In this document: positions 54,732 to 63,300 of the stretch, piece by piece
How the letters are laid out: each line of letters opens with the position of its first letter
How positions within the stretch are numbered: position 1 is the first letter of the stretch
DNA from: Fibrobacter sp. UWT2
GTDB taxonomy: Bacteria; Fibrobacterota; Fibrobacteria; Fibrobacterales; Fibrobacteraceae
Reading direction: 5' to 3'
Length of the DNA stretch: 64,000 bases
Assembly (NCBI RefSeq): GCF_900142545.1
Contig: NZ_FRBF01000007.1
Coordinates: 1 to 64,000, forward strand
Program-made: the position numbers and the translations under genes
The notes under the pieces: generated by a model
What the model was told of the DNA's origin: nothing
What the model saw: the letters and a program-made list of their open reading frames with translations, nothing else
The model's database searches: none

Positions 54732-55646
54732 ATGCCAGGCATTATCCGATTTGCACCGAGTCCCACGGGCTTTTTACACGAAGGGCACTTGCTCTCCGCT
54801 CTTTACGTGTGGGCCGCCGCAAAAAAATGGGATCTCAAAATACACCTGCGCATCGAGGACCACGACCAAGGTCGTGCCCGCAAGGAATACATCGACGGTA
54901 TCCGCGAAGATCTCGCCTGGCTCGGCTTCCGGTACGATAGCGAAAGCATTCAAAGTTCCCATTTTGATTTCTTTCAGAAAGTCCTCGACAAGCTTACCGC
55001 CAAAGGGCTCGTTTACCCTTGCACCTGCAGCCGCAAGCAGTTGCAATCCGAAAACCCCATCAGCGAAACCGGCGAGGTGATTTATCAAGGGAAATGTTTT
55101 TTTAGACGAGAGACGAAAGACGAGAGACGAGAGATAAATTTACCGCACAATCTTCGGATTGTTATTCCAGACAAAGTAATCAACTGGCACGACGAACGTC
55201 TCGGCGACTTTAGCGAAAATCCCAAGCTTCAATGTGGCGATTTCCCGATCCGCGACCGCGACGGTTTCTGGACCTATCAATTCGCCGTCTGCATCGATGA
55301 CCTTACCGAAGGAATCACCCACATTGTCCGCGGCGAAGACATCCGCAATTCCACCGCCCGCCAAATTGCACTTTCCCAGCTGATTGCCGATACCTGCCAA
55401 GACGAACCGAGTCTTCGCATTCCTCCGTACACGCGCCAGCTGTATTTGCACCACCCCCTGATTGTGGATTCCAGCGGAAAAAAACTTTCCAAACGCGAGC
55501 ACGCCTATAGCCTCCGCCAAGACAAAGACGCCGGTAAAACACCGCCGGAAATCCTCGGGCAAATCCTATACAAAGCGGGATTTTTGTCAAACAATACCCC
55601 TACAGCGCTAGAACAGGCGATTACAATCGTAGCAAAGCGACTTTAA
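54732..55646 (+). CDS. gluQ: Glutamyl-Q tRNA(Asp) synthetase
   Basis: GluQ-RS attaches glutamate to queuosine in tRNA-Asp. The 304-residue protein has the shortened GluRS architecture: RFAPSPTGFLHEGHLLSAL (HxGH motif), zinc-site cysteines (CTC and GKC), and KKLSKREHAYSL as the KMSKS equivalent. There is no anticodon-binding domain, as usual. ATG at 54732 is taken because family homology starts there; the frame opens at 54678. A tandem 7-bp repeat inside the gene (55104-55131) encodes a charged insert at residues 125-134, just after the last zinc cysteine. It diverges from the M16-like gene. Confidence 0.9.
   Translation: MPGIIRFAPSPTGFLHEGHLLSALYVWAAAKKWDLKIHLRIEDHDQGRARKEYIDGIREDLAWLGFRYDSESIQSSHFDFFQKVLDKLTAKGLVYPCTCSRKQLQSENPISETGEVIYQGKCFFRRETKDERREINLPHNLRIVIPDKVINWHDERLGDFSENPKLQCGDFPIRDRDGFWTYQFAVCIDDLTEGITHIVRGEDIRNSTARQIALSQLIADTCQDEPSLRIPPYTRQLYLHHPLIVDSSGKKLSKREHAYSLRQDKDAGKTPPEILGQILYKAGFLSNNTPTALEQAITIVAKRL
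55104..55131 (+). repeat. Four tandem heptanucleotides inside gluQ
   Basis: Units are AGACGAG, AGACGAA, AGACGAG, AGACGAG (28 bp), followed by AGAT. They encode RRETKDERRE, a charged segment placed between the zinc cysteine and the next conserved strand. The array has the same number of units and unit length as the one before ileS. Confidence 0.8.
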
Positions 55647-55715
55647 ACACGCCTTTTACACTCCTTTTTAAAACCCTAATTCCGCAACCGACAATAAATT
55701 AGGTATATTCAAGAC

Positions 55716-58700
55716 ATGTCTTCACCTTCTGCTATTGTCGCCAAAATTCGGCAAGAAGCCGCCCTCTTTGATTCCAAAGACCGTTTACTCTGCTTTTCGA
55801 CCAAAAATGACTTACAGTCCCCTTTGATTACCGAAGCAGGAGACCTTTTCTACGAAAAGTGGTTGCAGGCTCATGGGCCCCTTCCCCTGGAATCCTTCTT
55901 CCAGGTTTCCCAGAATTTTACCGCGCAGCAAAAGATAACCGCCCTGGATTCCATTACGGCGGTTTTACGTCATAAGCTTGACGACTATGGTGAAACAGAC
56001 CTTTACCTGCTTCTCGGCTTTTTAAAGTGGGATGGCAACGCCCTGGCCCCGAGCCTTTTGGTTCCGCTGGACTTCGATCCGACTAAGAATACGGTTTCCA
56101 TTTCGGCCCGTCAACCCATCGAAAACGTAATCCTGCGCGAACGCCTCAAAGACTCCATCGCGCTCCCCTCCGCCGAAGACGCCATCATCAACGGCAAGTT
56201 CAGCCTGCTCCTCTATTTTTCACAATTTGAAAAAGCCATCGCAGGCGAACGCAACTGGCGCTTCACCCGTCATGGGGTTTGTCTCGGATTCTTCAATTCC
56301 AACCTGCTGAATCTCAAGAAACGTTATGACCTGGGCTTTTCGGAAAAGGCCATCGCAGGCAATCCGATTCTTAATTCGCTTCTTCACGAGGATGGCTTCC
56401 AGACCCAGGAATCCCTGTTTGAAGAAAAGGACTTCGACAAGGTCTTCTCCCCTGCTGATCACCACTTCCTATACACCACCGATTCCCACACCAACAAGGT
56501 GACGGTGGATGCCGAAAACGAAAGCGCCTGTGCCTACGCGATCCAGGCTCTTCCCGGCACCGAGAAAATGAAGGTGGCAGCAAACATTGTGGCAGACCAA
56601 GTGGCCCAAGGCAAGAAGGTGCTGGTGGTTCACAAGCGTGCCGTCAGCAAGCGAAACTTCCATAACGCATGGCGTCCGCCCTTCCGCAGTTTCCCAGATT
56701 CCAACCGCAGTGAACTGGAACAGAAAATCCGCACCATGCGGAACAACTTCCTGGAATACTACGACGCCGTCAACAAGCCCATTCCGCCCACCAACGTCGT
56801 GCTGGCGGACTTGTTGCGCGAATTCAAGGACGTCAGACCGCCCAAAAAGAAATTCCCCGACCGCATTTTCCGCGGCATCAATCAGCTTGATTTCAACGGA
56901 TATCAGGAACTCAAGAAAGACATCCAAACCTTGTCTGAATTGTACTTCGACAAGGAGGGCGTCAACGCCCGCAGGGCTTTCCAGGGAGTCAAGGTAGCAA
57001 GCCTGTCCCCAGAACAGCAGCAAGTCCTTGCCGAAGAACTCCGCTGCGCCGCAGACCGCGCCAGAGAACTGGAACCGGTCATCAAGAAGATGGAATCGAC
57101 AGGACTCTTCCCCACCGGAATGTTCCTGTCGGGAATGGTCGACATCCTCGAACTCCTGCGCGACAACTTTGACGAAAATACGCCGACCTTCGAAGACTGG
57201 CAGCTTCGTAGCCATAACTGGCACGCCTACAAGGACACGCTGACCCACCTCCCCGAAGCTGGCGACCAATGGGTGCGGTACCGCAGGCAGACCTCCGACA
57301 TTTACACCGACAACGCCGTCGATGAAAACATCCAAAACGCACGCGACGACTTTGCCGAATGCCAGAATATTTCACTCAAGGGACTTTCGGAACGCTATCG
57401 TTCTTCCCGCAAGCGTTTGCTGCAAGTGATTCGCAAACCCAAGACCGTCGACTCCGACGCCAAGCTTCTGGATTTGATCGACACCTTATTGGAACTGCAG
57501 GCAAACAAGAAGTCTTACAAGGAAAGCGCCGTGCTGGGCAATCACCTGCTCGGACGCGACTGGCACTTTGAAGGCTCTAACTGGGTCGAACTGAACCAGA
57601 AGATCCAATACATTTACGAATTCCGCGATCAGCACAAGGACGATCCCAAGCTGGACTTGCTCCTGCAGTTACTGGAACAATGGCATAACTTCAAAGAGCT
57701 GCAACCGGAATTGTCGAACCTCTGGAATTCCGTCATCGAGCTCCAGACGTCCATCAAGCAAATCAACAAGGACATGCAGCTTGAAACTCCGCTGGAAAGT
57801 CTGAGCATCGACAAGTGGCTCGGCCAGATTCAGTCCTGGAGCGACAACTGGAACCATTTCGATATTCATCTGCAATTGGCCGCTCATTTCCAGAAAATGG
57901 AAAGCTACTGCGGCATGGCCCTCGTCGAATACCTCAAGGACCCCGATAACGCAGATGCCGATTTCAGCAACGCCCTCGCCCACTATTGGACCGGGGCCCA
58001 GATTCAGGCGGCGACCAAAGCCTGCCCGAGCCTGTTCTCGGAAAGTCCGAAGGCTAAGGCTCAAAAGAGCAAGGAATACCGCACGCTCTTGGACCAGTTC
58101 TCGGGTGCAAACTTCAAGGAACTGCACAACGCCGTCGACAACGATCCGAGCGTTCTTACTGAAGTTTCTCTCGCCGATGCACTTCGCATTTCCGACAAGC
58201 AATCCTTCGACATCACCATCATACTCGATGCCGACGCGATCTCCCTTGCCGAAGCCACGCCGATTTTGCTTGCCGCTCCCAAGACCATTCTTGTGGGCGA
58301 CCCCCACAACCCGAGTCACGAATACCTGCCCATCGATGCCTTCCACGAAGAATCCGTTGCACGCAACCCCTTCTTCCAAGAAAGCATCCTCACGGCAGCC
58401 CTTCGCCAGGGAGCACCGACTCGCGAGCTCTGGTTCTCGGCTCAGTACAGCGATCCCGCCATTGTAAGCTTTGCCAACGAACGCATCTACAACAACGGAA
58501 TCAAGCAACTTCCGCCGGCAAACAATGATATTTTCAAGGGCATTTCAATCAAGGAAGTCCCCGACAAGATCGAAGCGATTGCGCTTACCGCCATACGCCA
58601 TGCAGAACGCCACCCCGAAAAGACTCTCGGAATCATCGCATTCCACCAGTCCACCTGTCAAGAAATCGAAGACAGCATCCGGGCCAAGCTGATTGCAGGC

Positions 58701-59819
58701 ACTGCGGCGGCAGCCTTCTTCGCAAGACCCAACGCAGATATCCGCTACTTCGTGAAGACTCCCGAAAGAGCCGTGGACCAGTTCCGCGACACCATTCTCG
58801 TCTGTATCGAAGCCGAAGGCGCCAGCGGACTGGCCGCCGACCACAAGGTCACGGTTTGTTCGACCCTCGCAAAGCGAGAACTCCGAGCCTTTACCACAGA
58901 ACTGGATCTCTCGAAGATTGCATCCCAAAAGAATTCGCTCTTCCGCGAATGGATCAACTTCATGCAGTCCAGACAGTACGATCCCGTCGTGGACATCGAA
59001 CCTGCAGAATCTCCGCTCCGCAACGAAGTCATTCAGGTTCTTAAAGACGCGAATATCGTCGTGCAAGAATATTCCTGCAAGGGCGGAATTCCCGTGGGCC
59101 CGGTCGTGGTTGACGCGAACAACCCCACCCATTTCTTGTCCCTTATCGAAGACGACTGCACGACGGAACGTTTCCGCGATTCTATCGAAGACCGCGATTA
59201 CGTTCGTCCGCTAATCCTAAAACAATTCGGCTGGAAAGTCATGAACGTCTGGTTGCCGTTCTGGTTCATGTCTAATCAGGACGAAGTCGGCCACCTGATT
59301 GCAACCATCGCCATCGAACAGAGCGTGGCGCCCCCGCCCACAACGGAACCTGATGAAGACGATGGATCCGACGTGTTCGATGCCGCCTCCAAGCCCATGA
59401 CGGAACCCTACGTGGTGCAGCACCCCAAGATCGAGGGAACCGCCCACGACAAGCCTATCGCAGAACTTCCCATTGCCGCGCTCATTACGCAGCTCAAGTT
59501 CTACGTCGACAGCGAAGCGCCCATTCACGAAGAAATATTGAAGCAGCGCGTTCTGGAACTGCACCATGTAGACAGGGCAGGTCCTGTGCTACAGCAAGTT
59601 CTGACCGAAGCAATCCACCAGGGTCTGCAAAAGAAACGCTTTATCAAGACCGGACCGTTCTACTACTCACTCAAGGCCAAGGATTTGGTCGCACGCAACC
59701 GTTCGAACCGTCCGGACTTTGAACGCAAGCTTGCCTACGTAGCTCCTGAAGAACGCGCCCTCATGCCGCAGAGCATGGACGAACATGCCCTGAAACAGGC
59801 CATGGGACTTTTGGAATAG
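55716..59819 (+). CDS. Degenerate DUF4011/DUF3320-type helicase-nuclease homolog
   Basis: The 1367-residue protein follows the order of DUF4011-type SF1 helicases with a C-terminal nuclease, but the catalytic motifs are altered. About 95-118 (LYLLLGFLKWDG, PSLLVPLDFD) is the DUF4011-like start. The Walker A slot (277-286) reads QALPGTEKMK where GPPGTGKS/T is expected; only Lys284 is kept. The Walker B slot (831-840) reads FDITIILDAD in place of FDxxIxDEAS. GDPHNP replaces GDPxQLPP near 861. The nuclease-like region (about 1098-1180) has GIPVGPVVVD for the usual YRIDLxV and LIEDDC for VECDG. DUF3320-like residues end it (about 1247-1320). The frame is open and codon use looks normal, so the protein is probably made. 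Expected role: structural or nucleic-acid-binding, not enzymatic. Confidence 0.72.
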   Translation: MSSPSAIVAKIRQEAALFDSKDRLLCFSTKNDLQSPLITEAGDLFYEKWLQAHGPLPLESFFQVSQNFTAQQKITALDSITAVLRHKLDDYGETDLYLLLGFLKWDGNALAPSLLVPLDFDPTKNTVSISARQPIENVILRERLKDSIALPSAEDAIINGKFSLLLYFSQFEKAIAGERNWRFTRHGVCLGFFNSNLLNLKKRYDLGFSEKAIAGNPILNSLLHEDGFQTQESLFEEKDFDKVFSPADHHFLYTTDSHTNKVTVDAENESACAYAIQALPGTEKMKVAANIVADQVAQGKKVLVVHKRAVSKRNFHNAWRPPFRSFPDSNRSELEQKIRTMRNNFLEYYDAVNKPIPPTNVVLADLLREFKDVRPPKKKFPDRIFRGINQLDFNGYQELKKDIQTLSELYFDKEGVNARRAFQGVKVASLSPEQQQVLAEELRCAADRARELEPVIKKMESTGLFPTGMFLSGMVDILELLRDNFDENTPTFEDWQLRSHNWHAYKDTLTHLPEAGDQWVRYRRQTSDIYTDNAVDENIQNARDDFAECQNISLKGLSERYRSSRKRLLQVIRKPKTVDSDAKLLDLIDTLLELQANKKSYKESAVLGNHLLGRDWHFEGSNWVELNQKIQYIYEFRDQHKDDPKLDLLLQLLEQWHNFKELQPELSNLWNSVIELQTSIKQINKDMQLETPLESLSIDKWLGQIQSWSDNWNHFDIHLQLAAHFQKMESYCGMALVEYLKDPDNADADFSNALAHYWTGAQIQAATKACPSLFSESPKAKAQKSKEYRTLLDQFSGANFKELHNAVDNDPSVLTEVSLADALRISDKQSFDITIILDADAISLAEATPILLAAPKTILVGDPHNPSHEYLPIDAFHEESVARNPFFQESILTAALRQGAPTRELWFSAQYSDPAIVSFANERIYNNGIKQLPPANNDIFKGISIKEVPDKIEAIALTAIRHAERHPEKTLGIIAFHQSTCQEIEDSIRAKLIAGTAAAAFFARPNADIRYFVKTPERAVDQFRDTILVCIEAEGASGLAADHKVTVCSTLAKRELRAFTTELDLSKIASQKNSLFREWINFMQSRQYDPVVDIEPAESPLRNEVIQVLKDANIVVQEYSCKGGIPVGPVVVDANNPTHFLSLIEDDCTTERFRDSIEDRDYVRPLILKQFGWKVMNVWLPFWFMSNQDEVGHLIATIAIEQSVAPPPTTEPDEDDGSDVFDAASKPMTEPYVVQHPKIEGTAHDKPIAELPIAALITQLKFYVDSEAPIHEEILKQRVLELHHVDRAGPVLQQVLTEAIHQGLQKKRFIKTGPFYYSLKAKDLVARNRSNRPDFERKLAYVAPEERALMPQSMDEHALKQAMGLLE

Positions 59820-59824
59820 CATTA

Positions 59825-59854
59825 ACAAAAAAAGTTCCACCCTGCGGGTGGAAC
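59825..59854 (-). terminator. Terminator of the SPOR-protein gene
   Basis: GTTCCACCC (59834-59842) pairs with GGGTGGAAC (59846-59854) around three bases. The minus-strand reading ends in seven T, so it stops the SPOR gene transcript. On the plus strand the hairpin follows the 1367-residue gene but has no U-tract. Confidence 0.75.
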
Positions 59855-59870
59855 AACCTCATTACTCAAA

Positions 59871-59887
59871 GGATGCCTAAGGCATCC
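59871..59887. other. Short dyad GGATGCC-TAA-GGCATCC
   Basis: This perfect 7-bp inverted repeat lies between two convergent genes, next to the terminator. It may add to termination for either gene. Confidence 0.45.
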
Positions 59888-59897
59888 GAGCTCGTCG

Positions 59898-60299
59898 CTA
59901 TTTTACCTTCACAACAAAAGCCGTGATATTGTAAGCAGACAATTCTCGAGCCTTGTCTTCGGCAGCCTTCTTGCTACCCCATCCACCGCCGCGGAGCTTG
60001 TAGAAGGGAGCATCGAACACCACCTGAATGGAGTAACCGGTGCTTGCGGAAAGCTGCGCACGACGACGCTGGGCAGCATCAAAATCTGCCACCGATTCAA
60101 ACTGAAGCATATAGTAGCCATCAGACTTGGACGACTTGGCGGCAGCCTTCGGCACAGCCGATTCGTTCTTGACACTGTCGCGCAGAGACGCGCTCAAAGC
60201 AGGTTTGTATTCCCTGCCGCGGAAAAGGGTATCCAAATCGGTCGGTTCGGCGGCAAAGGCAACGGTGCACAGGCACAGGGCAAATAAAATCTTTCGCAT
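59898..60299 (-). CDS. Small secreted SPOR-like protein
   Basis: The 133-residue protein has a signal peptide (MRKILFALCLCTVAFA, cut after residue 16) and a SPOR-like domain (about 60-133): YYMLQFESVADFDAAQRRRA, FDAPFYKLRGGGWGSKKAAE and ITAFVVKVK. SPOR domains bind septal peptidoglycan that lacks stem peptides. It is monocistronic, follows the fibro-slime gene and has its own terminator. A role at the division site is inferred from the domain only. Confidence 0.8.
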   Translation of the reverse strand: MRKILFALCLCTVAFAAEPTDLDTLFRGREYKPALSASLRDSVKNESAVPKAAAKSSKSDGYYMLQFESVADFDAAQRRRAQLSASTGYSIQVVFDAPFYKLRGGGWGSKKAAEDKARELSAYNITAFVVKVK

Positions 60300-60315
60300 A
60301 GGTCAAATATAACAA

Positions 60316-60338
60316 AAAGCTCCCGTGAAGGGAGCTTT
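60316..60338 (-). terminator. Terminator of the fibro-slime gene
   Basis: AAAGCTCCC (60316-60324) pairs with GGGAGCTTT (60330-60338). The minus strand continues with T-rich sequence, as expected after the gene ending at 60360. Confidence 0.85.
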
Positions 60339-60359
60339 CTAAGTTCATTATGTCAGGGT

Positions 60360-63300
60360 TTACTTTCCTGCATTCAGGTAGTCTGTAACAGGCTTCGGCG
60401 AACGCTTGATGCCCCATACAGAGGTAGATTCCTGCTTTGCATCCTTACCGGCAGAACCGAGCTTCACGTAGGAATTGAGCTTCACGATGTAGGCGCCAGT
60501 GCCCACCACGCGGCCCTTGTCAGAACGCATGTTCCAACCGATGAAGTAGTTGCGGTCATTACCGGCATCAATACAGGTACCGCCATTGAAGTACTGGATC
60601 TGCTTGCCGTCAGGACCAACAGCCGTGTTCTTCTTGTCGTCGCAGTAAATCTTCTGCTTCTTGCTGGCAACGTAGTTACCCAAGTTGGTGAAGTACTGCA
60701 CTTCGTAGTAGAAGAAGATGTCATCAGCAGTGACCTTAGCCCTATCTTCGTCGGAGAGGCCGTTGTACAGAGCGTACATATCAGCTTCGACGAAGTGACC
60801 CGGCCTACCGCCTTCAGCAGCGAAGACTTCGTTCTTGGTCATCGTGGTACGATAGCCGTTCACCGACACGGCAGGAACGTTATCGCCAGCCGGGACGTTA
60901 GCCGTAGAGGCAAACTTGTTTTCGTGCACAGCCTTGTTAGCGTCACCCGTCACAGGAATCCAGATAGACGGCAAGCGCTTGGTTTCCTTGTAACCCGTCG
61001 GAGAGTTCCAGACAAAGCCAGCATCAGCCGTAGAACGGATAGAGTCGGCACCACCAACGGTCAGATCCACATCGTCAGACCAAATGATGTTTGCAAGGTC
61101 ACCGGCCAGGCGTACATAGTCACCCACGTGCGGAGAAACGCTGCCGCGCATGTACATGAACTTGATACGGCCTTCGCCATTGGCAGCACCCAAAGCCGGA
61201 TCGCTCTGAGCGGTCACCACAGCGGAGGTGTTGCTCAAGGCAGAAGCATAGCGGGCATTGTCAGCCAGGTCAACTGCAGAATTCAGGTAGAAGTCCAGAG
61301 AGCTTCTCTTGTTGGAGGTGGTCACGAGCTTGACCGGTTCGGACATAATCACCACGAGGCTGTCGTAATCCGTCAGGTCGTCACCATTCTTAAGAGTACG
61401 CACTTCGGCACGCAGCGGCACCGGAGCAATACGGTCTGTCAAAGCACCGGAGAAGCCCTGCTTCACGTCACGGCCCTTGTCCTTGAACACGGCGTAAGAA
61501 TGAACCTTACCCACACCAGCAGTCTTGACGCTCTTGGAGAGTTGCAGATTGCCGATCGTGATCAAGTTGGAGCAGTAGCCGCCCACGCCATTGTATTCCG
61601 TCAGATTAGAGCAGTCAATGTTGCTCTTGTCAATCGTCAGCAAGGCGTTACAAGTAATCGAGACATCCTTCGGAATGTTGGAGTAGCCTTCTTCAACCGG
61701 ATTGTGTTCTTCGGCAGAAGCAGAATCCCACATCACGCAAATCTTAGTCGGCAAGGAGTCCTGATGGAGACGACGGTCGTAGTAGATTGCGATAGAGTCG
61801 CCAATACCATCCAGGTATTCCTGGCTCATGCTGAAGTAGGGTTCAGGAATCTTGTGTTCCAGAGAAGGTGTAGCACCATGAACGTCGAACACGTCAGCCA
61901 AGACCGGAATAGGTACCGGCGGTTCGCGGAAGTAAACCGGGCTGTATTCGGCCTGGACATAGTCATTCATTTCAGCCACGATCTTTGCCGGATTGTTCAC
62001 ACCCGGATCCGTATCCCAGCGATAGACCTTCAGAGAACGAATCGACACCGTAGCGTAGCCGTTTTCGAAAGCCACTTCTTCAGGGATAAAGTCAATACCC
62101 GGAGAGGTCAAGGAAACGCTGTTATGGACCTTAAAGCCATCGCACTCTGTCAAGCAGGGGGTATAGCTGCCGTCGGAATTGGGCTTCAGGATCACAAGGT
62201 AGAAGTCATAAATGGAACCAGACCAGTATTCTTCATAAGATCCATCGGCCTGAGCAGTCATGCCCTTGACAGCCGTGGGATTTTCGCCGGCTTCAGGAAT
62301 CTTTTCAACAAAGGAAATCTGCGGCAGGTAGAAGCTAATAGACATGGCCTTGTCACGACCAGTAACACTGATCTTGAATTCCTTGATGGCAGCATTCATT
62401 TCTTCCATCGGGACGGTCACGTACACGGTATCGACACCGGTTTCACCAATCTGGAGCTTGTCCGTTTCTCTAATTCTCGTGTAGGTTTCCGTTCCGAGGA
62501 GCGGATCCACGTCTCTCTTGTAGACAACCATAGCCTTGTCGTGAGAAAGTGTGTATTCAACACCCTTGGCATCTTCCGGATAAATTTCCACATCCTTGGT
62601 AGCGCCTTCGCCAGCAGCCACAGAAGAGATATAGACCGGAACTCTTTCACCAGCCATAGCGGAGGTCTGCAAGGTGTACTTGCCGCCCGGAATATCCACG
62701 CCGGTAGTATCCTTGGCAACGCCGTTAGCATAAACAACGTCCACTTCACCACTCATACGGAAGGTTGCCACCTTCTTGGTCTTGCCATCAATGTTGATGA
62801 ACAAAGTGTAGCGGCCACCGCCAAGGCAAACCTTGGACTTGTCCACCTTCGGAGAGGTCAGAGAGGTCAAGTCAATACCGCACTTGTACACATCCGGAAC
62901 AGAGACATTTTCAAAGCCAGGCACAGCCGGAGAGCTAATGGTGTTACCCTGGACCAAGGTGAAGGAAATGGGCAAGTTTGCATTCTTGATTTCTTCACCG
63001 CAGTACTTTTCTTCCTTTTCGTCACCGGTCATTGCAGAGGCGCAAGAGCCGTCACCCGTCTTGGTGTAGCAAATATCGTAAGACGTTTCAGCCGGATTGT
63101 CCTTGTTCTTGGTACCCTTCACATCGATAGCAGTCTTCTGCTGGATGTACATGTTCGTCTTGATACGAACGTTACTCATGGTCGTACGGCGGTCGCAGAA
63201 GAAGATATCGATATCATACTGGTTACCAACCGTCAGCAATTCACCATCATAGCCCTTGAATTTATCCAAATCCACATAACCCGGAGCGGCCAAGTGGGTA

